A stretch of 64,000 bases of DNA from Achatina immaculata (GCA_009760885.1 CM019716.1:12787702-12851701); one strand, 5' to 3'; counted from the first letter of the stretch, positions 10,750 through 21,345 are shown. Notes: generated from the sequence alone by a model not told the origin. A program made the numbers and translations.

Positions 10750-11110
10750 TAAAAAAAAAGAATAATGTTTGAAGGAATTGTCATGCGAGAAATAACGGTA
10801 CATAAATTATATTGCAGGAAAAAAATATGAAGAACAAGTGCGAGAAATAATAGGTGAGAAAAAGAATGAGTGTGAGGAATAATGGGCGAGGAAAGAATAT
10901 GTGCGAGAAATATTAGGTGAGAAAAGAATATGTGCGAGAACCAATAGGTGAGAAAAAGAATAAGTGCGGGATATAATAGGTGAGAAAAGAACGAGTGTGA
11001 GGAATAATAGGCGAGGAAAGAATGTATATGAGAAATAATGTACGATAAAAACAAAACTATAGGGAATATGTGCCAGGAACAATTTGTGAGAAATAGTATG
11101 TGTAGAGAAA
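10750..11110. repeat. Degenerate minisatellite, units of about 33 bp
   Basis: The motif AATAGGTGAGAAAAGAATATGTGCGAGAA recurs with variation about nine times between 10840 and 11060, with weaker copies on either side. The units are diverged, so the array is old. The frames of 90-130 residues across it are repeat artefacts. Confidence 0.75.
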
Positions 11111-11279
11111 TTTTAGTAATACTGGCTAACATATCTGTAACCTTCTATTTGTTCACACATTCATATTACCGCAGTCCCGCTGTCCAGATACAAACGATGG
11201 TAAAATACAAAGCTCCACCGCGTCCAGAAATATCGAAGCCCAAGAACAAGTTCTTTTCCAGACTTTCCCCATTTTTGTT

Positions 11280-11560
11280 TTCTCAGAATGATCCGTGGTG
11301 CTTCTAGTTACCCCCTCAGTTCTGCCCGTTTGTAAAGGGTTAATGTCATTATCGGCGACCCTTAGCCCTGCAGACAAGCTTGGGCCTCGCTTCATCTCTC
11401 TGTTGTCAAACACATTAACCCTCTGGTGGCGATACAGCTCTCCTATTGAAAACATATGAATTACATTTAATAATCTTGTATGACACGGAGGGCCGAAAAG
11501 ACCAAATCTAATTTGGCCTCCAAATTCTCCGTAGAATATCGGCAAAATGATGACTGTACG
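11280..11560. other. Unique block with a CTCF-like site; candidate noncoding element
   Basis: The block is free of simple repeats. The minus strand at 11419-11431 reads CGCCACCAGAGGG, close to the vertebrate and insect CTCF core. Palindromic words such as AAATCTAATTTGG and AACCCTCTGGTGG lie nearby. The function is inference from motif resemblance alone. Confidence 0.25.
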
Positions 11561-12124
11561 TTTGTTTGCTTTCGAGATGTGCTGTGAGTGTTTTTTTTTT
11601 TTTGGTGATATTTTATTCAGTGTTTGTGTGTGAATAAAAATGATATGTTTCGTTTATACAATACAGTTGCTTCCTTCCTTCCTTCCTTCTTTCCTTCATT
11701 CCTTCCTTCTTTCCGTTAGGTACAGCAACCACCAGTCAGATGAAACAAAAGCCATTGCGCGGCTTCTTCTCCATGTAAACAGCTTCGGTACAGGCTGTAT
11801 CATAGCATGCACGAGAGCCTGGAGGTAGACATCTACACGTACCCTTTGGTGGAAGAAGCTCACGCAGAACTCCTGGTATTGTTAACGCTGGTTGATTCTC
11901 CTGACATTTTTTTTTTTTCATGAACTCAGGACAAGACGAAGGCTCTAACACTCCTCTATCATCGCCATATTTAGCGTTGTTATTATCATCATGTGCTGTC
12001 ATCATAAACCATCGCTGAGCAGTAGAGAAGTTATTTCTTACCGCAGTATACACAACAACTACTTGTGTCAAACACATTTCTGGGGGGGGGGTCACTTCAT
12101 TGTACTTATTTATGCACATATCTA

Positions 12125-12185
12125 AACTGAAACATTATACTTATTTATGCACATATCTAAACTGAAACATTATGCTTATTTATGC

Positions 12186-12256
<71 letters not shown>

Positions 12257-12330
12257 AACATTATACTTAATTATGCACACATCTAAACTGAAACATTCTA
12301 CTTAATTATGCACATATCTAATCTGAACAC
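12125..12330. repeat. (TA)n run embedded in 35-bp direct repeats
   Basis: ACTGAAACATTATACTTATT occurs about five times. A pure (TA)n run of roughly 66 bp (about 12185-12250) splits the series. The (TA)n probably grew from the TATATACATATATA within one unit. Confidence 0.85.
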
Positions 12331-12594
12331 ATCCAGTTTTAATTTCTCTGAATATCCTTCTTCTTCTTCTTCTTCTTCGTTCACTTCTACCACCAAAAAC
12401 CGCACTGTGAACCTACTGAATTCACGCCTGTGGTCCTCGTTAGGTCCCGTGGTCCCCTGTGTGGTCCAAAATAGACCACACGAGATCCACGAGAGGACCA
12501 CAAGGGGTTCAGAGTATCACAGTGCTTTAGCCTGTACTCTTGGTGGGTCTCGGAAGCGGGATTGCGTGACACCGTGGTTTTCATTGCACCAGTT

Positions 12595-12880
12595 TAGTCT
12601 AGGGTTGGACTTTCTCACCGGAAGACCTCGACGTGTTTAGGATATCAGTGCATACCCGCTGGGTGAGAGGCGGTAGCCCACCCAGGCCAGAGTTGGACCT
12701 TCTCACCGGAAAACCTCGACGTGTTTTGAGATACCCGTGTATCACCGCCGGGTGAGAGGTGGTTGCCCATCCAGTCCAGGGTTGGACTTTCTCACCGGAA
12801 AACCTCTGCGTGATTAGGATACGCAAACATCCCCGCCGGGTGAGAGGTAGTTGTCTATCTAGACTTCCCTGGTCCAGTGT
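12595..12880. repeat. 88-bp tandem repeat, three units
   Basis: GTTGGACTTTCTCACCGG begins units at 12604, 12692 (ACCTTC variant) and 12781. Each continues with ACCTC-ACGTGTTTAGGATA, then CGCCGGGTGAGAGG. It is GC-richer than the surroundings. No known family was recognised. Confidence 0.85.
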
Positions 12881-12974
12881 CTCCGACTTCAGCATTTTGC
12901 GGTCGTGGCCGCTACCCTTCCTAGTTGTGACCAGGATGGAGCTTTTGTCCAGGAGGACGAATCCTCGCCACTAG

Positions 12975-13300
12975 TGACTTCTACCCCTGGGTTGAGCCGG
13001 TTTAGGCATTATCCCAGTATGGGCGTGTTTGGGACGGGACCGACCTCTAGGGCAGAGGTACTGTGACATGCATAGCCTTCAAGATTCACCCCTGGTATGA
13101 GCCGGTTTAGGCAAAATTCACCAGTATGGGTGTTTATCAGGCGTTACCGACCTCTAGAGCGGAGGTGGCATGACATGTCTAGCCATCAAGTTCCACCCCT
13201 GGTGTGTGCCGGTTTAGGCATATTTCACCAGTGTAGGTGCATTTCGGACGTGGGCGGCCTCTAGAGCAGAGGTGCCGTGGTATAGCTCTCGTAGCGATAC
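12975..13300. repeat. 106-bp tandem repeat, three units plus a diverged fourth
   Basis: Units begin near 12983, 13088 and 13194 with CACCCCTGG. They contain GAGCCGGTTTAGGCA, CACCAGTATGGGTG and GACCTCTAGAGCAGAGGT, the last a palindrome-like word. A fourth unit lies at 13445-13535 (AAGCCGGTTCATGCATTTC). Together with the neighbouring 88-bp units this makes a composite GC-rich tandem region. Origin unknown. Confidence 0.8.
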
Positions 13301-13369
13301 TATTGGACATACCGGTTAAACTTCACTTTCCACCACTTTTTCCCATCGGGCCACACAGCAACCTTTATT

Positions 13370-13680
13370 TCTTTTCCGCATTTACTTCCTTAACCGGGAG
13401 GAGTTCACTCCACGCGCGGCATTTGAGGAGTTTCGACAGTAGTGTCTTAACCTCTGGGACAAGCCGGTTCATGCATTTCACCCGATATGACTGCACTCAG
13501 GACGTGGCCGACCTCCAGACCAGAGGTGCCGTGATTTGACTGTTTGCTTTGCTTTATCCTTTCTACCACCTTTTCCGCAGTGATGTTGCGCGGCAACCTC
13601 ATTTGCAAATTTCTTCATTGGCCGGGAGGAGCACCGCTCCACGCACGGCAGCTGAAGATCTCGCCATCAGCGTCTGAATA
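13370..13680. repeat. Diverged pair of about 220-bp units
   Basis: The word CGGGAGGAG-TC-CTCCACGC occurs near 13396 and 13624, each preceded by a CACCACTTTTTCCC-like stretch and GCAACCT (about 13335 and 13570). This suggests a larger-period duplication of the composite region upstream. Confidence 0.55.
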
Positions 13681-13794
13681 TCCATTTTTTCCTTTATTAA
13701 ACCAAAATATCAAAAAGAAAATAAAACATGCGTTATCGGAAACAAAACATAAGTTGCCTCGCCATGTAAATGTAAATATACGAGTAGGCATGAT

Positions 13795-14020
13795 GATGAT
13801 TCCTTTATTTTCCTTGACCTGAAAGCGCTCTAGAGGAAGATGTGGTCATCGTCACGCCTGGCTGCCTTTCCTTCACCCAGTTCTAGAAGAAGCCAGGTAC
13901 TTATTTCTACGATATGGGTGACTGGGGTCACTCCGGCCCGGATCAAACTCTCGACCCTTCTAGCATGAGAGACCAGTGCATTGACCACTAATCCACCCAA
14001 CCCCACCACTACAAGATACC
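13795..14020 (-). mobile_element. tRNA-headed SINE with shared core
   Basis: On the minus strand the head reads TGGGTGGATTAGTGGTCAAT (A-box-like) and then GAGAGTTTGATCC (B-box-like), about 35 bases apart, as in a tRNA-derived Pol III promoter. The body contains CCAGTCACCCATATCGTAGA, CAGCCAGGCGTGACGATGAC and ends near CAGGTCAAGGAAAATAAAGG. The body matches copies at 24600 and, more weakly, at 6385, 34080 and 57600. Its head is not a complete tRNA, so a functional tRNA gene is excluded. Confidence 0.8.
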
Positions 14021-14184
14021 AGTCTGAGCTGGATTCCAGTGGTCACTTTGCAACATATGTACAACGATAATAGTGCTCATATTATACTAAAAGCGATTGA
14101 AAACTACCTCGGTCACTAATTCATTCATTCACTCACACTTGTGATGTCTCAGTCATTGATTATTCACAGACAATAACATACATG

Positions 14185-14412
14185 TTATATATCTAGAGAA
14201 GACCGTCTTGGAAGGGCACATAATGGGAAAAAGAGAGGAAGACCAAGGCAAAGACGGCTGCAAGACATCGTTGATGATCTGCAAATGGATGCATCAGCAG
14301 CAGGCCATCTTGCTCATAACCGAGAGGCCTACAGGAGTGCTGTTAGGGAGGCAAAGTTCTGCAAGGGACATGCAAATGAATGAATGAATGAATGAGTGAA
14401 TATATATATATA
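14185..14412 (+). mobile_element. Fam C LINE 3' end with (ATGA)n tail
   Basis: It reads KKRGRPRQRRLQDIVDDLQM, DASAAGHLAHNREAYRSAVR and EAKFCKGHANE, then a stop. The tail ATGAATGAATGAATGAATGA passes into (TA)n. It is the cleanest example of this family's C-terminus in the window. The 5' end is truncated near 14185. Confidence 0.85.
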
Positions 14413-15385
14413 TATTTGAACTAAAGCATTACCGCAGAAAAATACGACATTACAAGCAGAAACCTAACGAATCTTGTGTATTTGTTGCGTGCAGAGACCA
14501 AGGCAGTATTCGCTACTTTATCGAAAAGGGACAAGGCGGTCCTTATCTTCTTCTCGCCAAGAATTTAGTGAGAATAAGCGCTGGACTCGTCTGTAGACCG
14601 TTTCAGGCCGGCTCTGTCGATGTATTTACACCCCATCTCCATAGCTTCTATCCCCCTCCCTCCCTTCTGTTCGGAGTTGACGAGGAATCGATAACCGTAG
14701 CAACCAGACTGCTAGTCCTTCCCCTGGCAGTACCCTCCCGTAAATTGCTATAACCATGTCAAAACGGGGGACCCTGCAATTTCCCGATGTCATGGACCGG
14801 GGTTATCATAAGTGCTGCTGGTGACAGCCTACAGACGGTGACTACTGGAAACTCTGGTCTTGCATCCTTCGTCCTGTCGTAATCCACTCGGAGGAAGTCC
14901 CTCTTTTAGCCCTCGCCTCTAACTCTCGGACTCTTGGTTGTTGTTCTTCACCCGCTTTTTATGGCTTTGGAAAGTTTCGGGTCGCAGTCAATAACTCGTG
15001 ATATCGTGAGTTACTTTGTCTTTCTGTCCATCACAATTTGTTCAGTCTGCTCACATTGAAATGCTCAGCTTCCGTTTCCTATTTTTCTTTCTCTCTCACC
15101 CCTGTCGCCTCCCTTTTATACAAACATACATACATACATACATACACACACATTTTGTCTCTCAATATTCTTTTATATATGAGATTGCTTTCTTTTTTTA
15201 CGTCAGGTTTTTTCTTTTTTTACGTCAGGTAATGCTTTTGAAGCAATTGTTTTTAAATTAGTATTTTCTATGGGTTTCTTTGTCTTAACTAAAGTGATTT
15301 GGTTGCTTAGTTGTTTTTTTTTTTTTGTTCTTTTGCTAAAGTGATTTCTATGCATTGTTCTTCCTCCATCGAGTGATCTTCACTT
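14413..15385. other. Unassigned sequence
   Basis: The stretch contains (CATA)n at about 15123-15150 and T runs. No gene was recognised. Confidence 0.4.
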
Positions 15386-15443
15386 CACTTATCATCATCA
15401 TCATCATCATCATCATCATCGCCTTTCATTCCCTTGAGAGCAT
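15386..15443 (-). mobile_element. Fam D LINE 3' end, part 1 (cut off by Fam A insertion)
   Basis: On the minus strand, GCTCTCAAGGGAATGAAAGG passes into CGATGATGATGATG. This matches the stop region and (GAT)n tail of the Fam D copy at 32573-32800 (CTCTCAAGGGAGTGAAAGGC). The upstream part lies on the other side of the Fam A insertion, from 16114. Confidence 0.85.
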
Positions 15444-16113
15444 CCTATCTTAAATCTTATATCCTTCCAGTGCCGTTAAACGTCACATAGGGCTTGCAAA
15501 GTAGTTCACCAGTTTTCTTGTCTTCGGCGAGTCTTTCAACCTCATCAAGGGATTTTATGCCTGTTAATTTGGCCTCTCTTAACTATGTTTTTCAAAGTTT
15601 CATGCGGTCTGCCCCTTTTTCTTTGGACTGTTGTGTTCCATTTTATAGCTTGTTTTGGGATTCGTTTCTTCTCATCACGTGACCAACATATGTCCATCTG
15701 CTTTCTCTGATCACCCATGAGATTGGTTGTTGTTCAGTCATCTGTCTTATCTCTGCATTGTTCTTGAATTCGTTCCACTTGATGCCGAGTGTTTTCCTTA
15801 GGCATTTGTTTTGAAAAGAGTCTAATTTCGTGTCTATTTCTTTTGTTGTTTTCCAACTTTCGCATGCATAAATGAGTCTTAACGTGGTTTTTTTGCTTAT
15901 AACTTTTGAATGCCATATGTTCTCAAGATTCTTGAAGATCGATGCTGCCTTTGCAATTCTAATTCTAACTTTCTTTCTGGTCTCACCATCCTGGTCTATG
16001 TAGCTGCCAATGTATGCAAATTGATTTACTTCTTCAATATCTGTCCCTTCTCCGTGTATTTTTCCATTTTGATTAATGGGAAGTTTCATTATTTTTGTTT
16101 TGTCCTTGTTAAT
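15444..16113 (-). mobile_element. Fam A LINE, copy B, inserted in Fam D; 8-bp TSD
   Basis: The minus strand reads KLPINQNGKIHGEGTDIEEV, NQFAYIGSYIDQDGETRKKV, RIRIAKAASIFKNLENIW, TLRLIYACESWKTTKEIDTK, FQNKCLRKTLGIKWNEF and RWTYVGHVMRRN, and ends with the family tail. It is the post-RT thumb-to-C-terminus of ORF2. GAGAGCAT occurs at 15436-15443 and 16114-16121 and bounds the insert. The open frame starting near 16149 is a chimera: its first residues come from Fam D. Confidence 0.9.
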
Positions 16114-16475
16114 GAGAGCATAGACCATGGATAAAATTTCTCCAATCACTCCTTTTCTTTGAACTATTCTCTGCTTCCTTCCATGTGTATCCCTTGTCTC
16201 TGAGCACTGTCATAATTTCTCTTCTCCAAGTAAATCTAGGTCTTCCTCGTTTTCTATTCCCTTGAGGATTCCATGTCAGTGCCTATCTTGCTATGCTGGT
16301 GTCGGGTTTCCTCAGTGTGTGGCCAATCCACCTCCTTTTCCTATACATGTTTGTATGTTCATAGGTTCTTGTCCTGCCCTTTCCCAGATAATCTCTTTCC
16401 TGATCTTTTACCACTATTTAATGTTTAAAATCCCCCTCATCTTTCTTACACCAGTTGAATTTTTTTGAGAGAGAA
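16114..16475 (-). mobile_element. Fam D LINE 3' region, part 2
   Basis: The minus strand reads MYRKRRWIGHTLRKPDTSIA, LTWNPQGNRKRGRPRFTWRR and EIMTVLRDKGYTWKEAENSS. It resumes at 15443 after the Fam A insertion. Removing the insert and one TSD copy restores colinearity with the other Fam D copy. It is a 5'-truncated relic. Confidence 0.85.
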
Positions 16476-16499
16476 ACAACAAAGCTTTGGAAAAGTAAA

Positions 16500-16690
16500 G
16501 CGAGTTAGCACAGAGTTGCGTGGTTAGGGTTCCAGGCATAGCAGACAAAGTACTTTAGACGTCAGAGAGAGAAAAACGACAAGAGAATTATCTGGGACTC
16601 GAACAGTGGACTTCTGTAGGGCGAGCAGTCGTCATCTAGTCACGAGATTACAGCATACTGTCAACTTGGCCATCTCAAACTGAACAGTTT
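16500..16690 (-). mobile_element. tRNA-headed SINE, minus copy of a head-to-head pair
   Basis: The minus strand reads GACTGCTCGCCCTACAGAAG, then GTTCGAGTCCCAGATAATTC, TCTTGTCGTTTTTC and ACGTCTAAAGTACTTTGTC. The B box GTTCGAGTCCC is clear. The same order occurs at 23820 (+) and 38225 (-). It lies back-to-back with the plus copy beginning at 16691. Confidence 0.75.
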
Positions 16691-16815
16691 TCTCGTTGCT
16701 GGGTGGCTGCTCGGTTTGCCAGAGCCCGTGGTTCGAGTCCATGGTGATTCTATGGCCGTGCTAAGCGACATTTGTGTTTAGTTATTGTTACATCAAAAGA
16801 TTATTACGTTTTTTT
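16691..16815 (+). mobile_element. tRNA-headed SINE, plus copy of a head-to-head pair
   Basis: GCTGGGTGGCTGCTCGGTTT is followed by GTGGTTCGAGTCCATGGTGA (B box). The body reads CCGTGCTAAGCGACATTTG and diverges from the minus copy, so it may be a related subfamily. It is not a tRNA gene: no acceptor stem pairs. Confidence 0.65.
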
Positions 16816-16824
16816 CCCTTTCTC

Positions 16825-17090
16825 CCATGAATCATTCATTCATCGAGTGATTCGCATACTATCTCAGTCGTTAATTCATTCATTGAGTGATTCGAGTACT
16901 ATTTCGGTCGTTAATTCAGTCACTGAGTGATTCGCATGCTATGTCGGTCGTTAATTCATTCAGTGAGTGATTCACATAATATCTCGGTCGTTAATTCATT
17001 CGCTGAGTGATTCTCGTACTATTTCGGTCGTTAATTCATTCATTGAGTGATTCGCATGCTACGTCGGTAGCTAATTCATTCATTAACTCA
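16825..17090. repeat. 40-bp minisatellite, six units
   Basis: GAGTGATTCG words lie at exactly 40-bp spacing (16845, 16885, 16925, 16965, 17005, 17045) within units of the type TCGGTCGTTAATTCATTCAT. A diverged relative occurs near 14110-14160. Confidence 0.9.
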
Positions 17091-17334
17091 CACACACGTA
17101 CTGTCTAAATCAGTCATTGATCAGTCAGAGACATTGATTCAGTCATTTATTTCGTTTGTTCAGATAGACATTCGTTATTAAACCACTGATTCGCTTATCA
17201 GTTGCTGGCTCTATTATTATTATTATTATTATTATACGATATAATCATTCATTAATTTACTTACAACGTTATTTAACAAATGACTCAGTCAGTCTGTCTG
17301 TCTGTCTGTCTGATTATAGATTACACCCTGGCTT

Positions 17335-17967
17335 GATAAAATTTATTGCATCTTTTCTTTCCAACAGACGACAGGTAGTTTCCCTCAAACTCACTTAAAG
17401 TTCATCTGTGGTTGATAATGGCGTTCCACGGAGATCTATTCTTGATCCTCTCCTGTTTACCATCTACATCATTGATCTTCCACTTCATCTAATAAATCAT
17501 CTTGTGATCTCTTTGCTGATGACTGCACAGTTTACATTAGTGGCAATGACTGTATTAACCTTGAGTGAACTCTTGAAATTGAAGTAAACAGTCTAATTAA
17601 CTGGAGCAATAACAACAGAATGCTCATAAACACCAGCAAAACAAAATCCATGCTCATTACAACAAGACAGAAATTAACAAATTTACCAAAAACAACACTA
17701 CAGCTCCATGCTGGGACTTGACAGTTAGAGAATGTTAGTGAACATAAAACTCTAGGTCTCATGATTGATCACCACCTCAGCTGGAATCATCATGTAGACA
17801 ATTTAACCAAACTCTTTGCACAAAAGGTTTACCAATTTACTAAAATTAAACATTTTCTTGACATGGACACCAGAAAAATATACTACATAGCACAGATACA
17901 AGCACACTTGGACTACTGTTCCACAGTCTGGGATGGTTGTTCCATGTCAAATATAAAAAAAGGCTTT
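17335..17967 (+). mobile_element. Fam F LINE RT region, part 1 (interrupted at 17968)
   Basis: Frames read DNGVPRRSILDPLLFTIYII, then a YADD-equivalent FADDCTVYISGND (read as SLLMTAQFT in the adjacent frame), NNNRMLINTSKTKSMLITT and GLMIDHHLSWNHHVDNLTKL. They continue with FTKIKHFLDMDTRKIYYIAQ and LDYCSTVWDGCSMSNIKK. This is the RT palm and thumb of a CR1/L2/Jockey-superfamily element. Stops and frameshifts are present. It continues at 18413 beyond a Fam A insertion. Confidence 0.85.
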
Positions 17968-18412
17968 CTTATATCTTATATCCTTCCCCTGCCGTTAAAC
18001 GTCACATAGGGCTCACAAGGTAGTTCGCCAATTTTTCCTGTCTTCGGTGAGTCTTTCAACCTCATCAAGGGATTTTATGCCTATTAATTTGGCTTCTCTT
18101 AACAATGTCCTCTTCAGATTTCACACGGTCTGCCTCTTTTTCTTTGACCTGTTGTGTTCCATTTTGTAGCGTGTTTTAGGATTATCTGACTGTTTCTTCT
18201 CATCAAGTGACCAACATATGTCCATCTACTTTTCCTGATCACCCATGAGACTGGTCATCTATCTTATCTCTGCATTGTTCTTGAATTCGTTCCACTTGAT
18301 GCCGAGTATTTTCCTTAGGCATTTGTTTTCAGAAGAGTCTAATTCCTTGTCTATTTCTTTAGTTGTTTTCCAGTTTTCGCATGCATAAATGAGGGTGGAT
18401 ATTACATTTGAG
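17968..18412 (-). mobile_element. Fam A LINE, copy C, inserted in Fam F
   Basis: The sequence matches copies B and D from the 3' tail (TTATATCTTATATCCTTCCC) to AATGAGGGTGGATATTACAT, where it is 5'-truncated. The flanks AAGGCTTT (17960-17967) and AAGACTTT (18413-18420) are a probable target-site duplication with one mismatch. They lie in the host motif 'IKxLYSLQKRAVKLI', which is colinear again once the insert is removed. Confidence 0.85.
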
Positions 18413-19125
18413 AAGACTTTACTCACTTTAAAAACGAGCAGTAAAGCTTATAGATGACAAACATGCAGCACTTATTACAAATAAGGACAAACATCTTGAT
18501 AGTCTACCCCTCAAGAAGAGATTTCTTTTCAACAAGGCCAAGTTAATGTACAAAATTCTATCGCGCAATGCTCCACCCTAACTGTGGTCGATGTTCAAAC
18601 CCAACGCAAACGCAGTCAACGCTTAAGCAATTGTATTCTCCCAAAACCAAGGCTTGACATGTTTAAAAAAGTTTCTCTTACTCAGCTGCACACCTTTGGA
18701 ATGCCCTACCAATTCACATAAAACGTATAAGTAATATTCGTTCTTATAACTTTAAACTTTGTCAACATGTGTTTGATATGGACTATATGCCTCCCTAAGC
18801 ATATTTTAAAGTAGTTTAAAGTATGGCTTGAGAGTTGCAATTTTTTAAATACTGCTTTTCTATAAATTAATCAGTTTTGAATGAATGTAAGAATACAAGT
18901 TTATTTCATATTGTTGCATAAATCAGAGTGTAGAGTGTATAGATATGAGATTAGTTTATTATTTATTTAGTTATGTAACCATTTAATGTGTCTTCATGAT
19001 TATTATGCTCATTAACAAATGCTGAATGACTGTGACTGAGTGAAAGCTGTATGATGAAGGGCAGAATGTCAGACGGGCCTGCATGCCCAATTCTCAACCC
19101 TTTGAAAATAAAGTATGTTCATTCG
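18413..19125 (+). mobile_element. Fam F LINE C-terminus and 3' UTR, part 2
   Basis: Frames read KRAVKLIDDKHAALITNKDK, LDSLPLKKRFLFNKAKLMYK and ILSRNAPP, followed by a 3' UTR of about 300 bp. The UTR ends CCTTTGAAAATAAAGTATGT and ATTCGTTCGTTCTGTCTGTC. AATAAA near 19108 could serve as a polyadenylation signal. The protein match to 60466-61135 (KILPFKYRIIFNKI) confirms a second copy. Confidence 0.8.
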
Positions 19126-19196
19126 TTCGTTCTGTCTGTCTATTTGTATGTCTGTCTGTCTGTCTATCTGTATGTCTGTCTGTCTGTCTGTCTGTC
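19126..19196. repeat. TCTG/TCTA tetranucleotide tail of Fam F
   Basis: TCTGTCTGTCTATTTGTATG runs on as imperfect TCTG repeats. It starts exactly at the Fam F 3' end, so it is best read as the element's tail expanded into a microsatellite. Confidence 0.85.
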
Positions 19197-19722
19197 CCAC
19201 TTGTTACTAACTTCCTCACATAGCTATTAACCAAGTATTTATCAGTTTACGCATACTGATCACTTCATTATTCTCTTCCATCATTCTCTAATTAATTCTC
19301 TCGCAAACTTGTTGTATATCTACATTTATACACATTGAAGAAGAGCACTTGCAGAAAACAGTCTTCCACTTTCATATTCCGTTCCGGTGTCTCCTGAAGT
19401 TGATTTTTAGATAATTGAAACACGATAAACAACTCTTCACGCTATCGGATTATGTCCCTTCTTTTATATAACCCTCTAATGTTTTACAGTCATGCATGGA
19501 ATTTCAGTCGACCGAGATACGGCCATTCATACTTAAGGCCAAAGTCCAAATCGGACGACTACAGGCCGTCGATTCCATACACGTCAGGCTTATAGACTGC
19601 AGCTTATGCATCTAAAGCTGTAACACAGCACAGTACCTTATGTTTGTACATGTGGGTGTGTATGTGAACATTTTTGTGTACCATGGAAAAGTTACTGCAG
19701 CACGAATCTTTATTTAATGTTC
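19197..19722. other. Unassigned sequence
   Basis: No gene or repeat was recognised between the two LINE copies. Confidence 0.4.
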
Positions 19723-19732
19723 TGTGAGTCAT

Positions 19733-20420
19733 CTTATCTTATATCCTATATCCTTCCCGTGCCGTTAAACGTCACATAGGGCTCGCAAGGTAGTTCGCCA
19801 ATTTTTCCTGTCTTCGGTGAGTCTTTCAACATCATCAAGGGATTTTATGACTGTTAATTTAGCCTCTTTTAACAATGACCTCTTCAGAGTTTCACGCGGT
19901 CTGCCTCTTTTTCTTTGGCCTGTTGTGTTCCACTTGATAGCTTGTTTTGGTATTCTCTGATCATTTCTTCACATCAAGTGACCAACATATGTCCATCTCC
20001 TTTTCCTGATCACCCATGAGACTGGTTGCTGTTCAGTCATCTGTCTTATCTCTGCGTTGTTCTTGAATTCATTCCACTTGATGTCGAGTATTTTCCTTAT
20101 GCATTTGTTTTCAAAAGAGTTTAATTTCTTTCCTATTTCTTTAGTCGTTTTCCAGCTTTCTCACGCATAAATGAGGGTGGATATCACATTTGATTTGAAT
20201 AATCTTAACTTGGTTTTTGTGCTTATAACTTTTGAATTCCATATGTTCTCAAGATTCTTGAAGATCGATGCTGCTTTTGCAATTCTGATTCTAACTTCCT
20301 TTCTGGTGTCACCATCCTGGTCTATGTAGCTGCCAAGGTATGCAAATTGATTGACTTCTTCAATATCTGTCCCTTCTATGTGTATTTTTCCATTTTGATT
20401 AAGGGGAATTTTCATTAATT
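19733..20420 (-). mobile_element. Fam A LINE, copy D, with a perfect 10-bp TSD
   Basis: The minus strand reads MKIPLNQNGKIHIEGTDIEE, VNQFAYLGSYIDQDGDTRKE and VRIRIAKAASIFKNLENIWN, continuing with frameshifts to the RxWTYVGHL region and the ATATAAGAT tail. TGTGAGTCAT occurs at 19723-19732 and 20421-20430, fixing both ends (688 bp). It is the longest uninterrupted copy of this family in the window. Confidence 0.9.
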
Positions 20421-20430
20421 TGTGAGTCAT

Positions 20431-21055
20431 ATTTAGTGATTAATTTCCACCAAGCGACTGTGCTAACTGGCATTCTGTTGGGTCTTTTAAAATGATGGCA
20501 CGTGGTTGTCTATTCGGCTTGTAAGATGTTGCAGCAGCGAACTATGCTTGGTGTCTGACCTCCATATATAACGGCCACCATAACGACCAGATGAGCGGTC
20601 CCAAATGCGGAATGTAAGTAGCCGCATGACTGTAACTATAGCTTCTGTATATACCGTGTATTTTCTTCTAAAATTCTGCCATTTTTCTGTATAAAAATAA
20701 TCCTTCCCCCCACTCACAATCCTTGTAATATTTCGCAATCCTGAAATGTTTCTCGCTGTGTAAATTAGCGTTATTGATCTCCATGTCCAAGGATCACTTT
20801 CCAGTAATTACCTACAAGAATGACCTACAAATTATCCATTCCTCTTTCCCTTCATTCCCCCCCCCCTCTTTTCTCATTCCCTCCTTTACACTACCTTTTT
20901 TTTTCTTCGCCTCAAAGTTACTCGTTTATGTACAAAACGTTGTCCTGTCTCAGGAATTATGTATGCCAGTCGCTGCCACATGCTTATTTAGCTAACAGAC
21001 AACAGTTTTTGTTAGTAAAGACGTATGTGAAGGAGGGAGGAAGAATGGGAGAGGC
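20431..21055. other. Unassigned sequence
   Basis: There is a pyrimidine-rich tract with a C run at 20857-20865. No gene was recognised. Confidence 0.4.
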
Positions 21056-21345
21056 AGAATGAGAGAGAGGCAGAATGAGAGAGAGTGAGGGAGAGAGAGA
21101 GGAGAGAGTGAGAGAGAGGGGGAGTGAGAGTAAGAGAGAGATGGGAGAGAGGAAGCATGAGAGTGAGTGAGAGAGAGAGATGCAGAATGAGAGAGAGAGA
21201 CAGAATGAGAGAGGCAGAATGAGAGAGAGTAAGAGAAAGAGGGAGAGAGAGGGGGAGAGAGTGAGAGAGAGCGGGAGAGAGTGAGAGAGAGAGAGGGAGA
21301 AAGGGAAAGAGGAAGAATGAGAGACAGGGAGAGAGAGAGAAAACA
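21056..21345. repeat. Imperfect (GA)n microsatellite, about 290 bp
   Basis: The plus strand is almost pure purine, with interspersed AATGAGAGAG and GGGAGAGAG words. Serine/leucine-rich frames on the minus strand are artefacts. A purine mirror tract of this length could adopt triplex structure. Confidence 0.95.

Noticed and set aside
15643..16149. A single intact 168-codon gene on the minus strand
   Set aside because: The frame crosses the Fam D/Fam A junction at the TSD. It is a chimera of two retroelement fragments.
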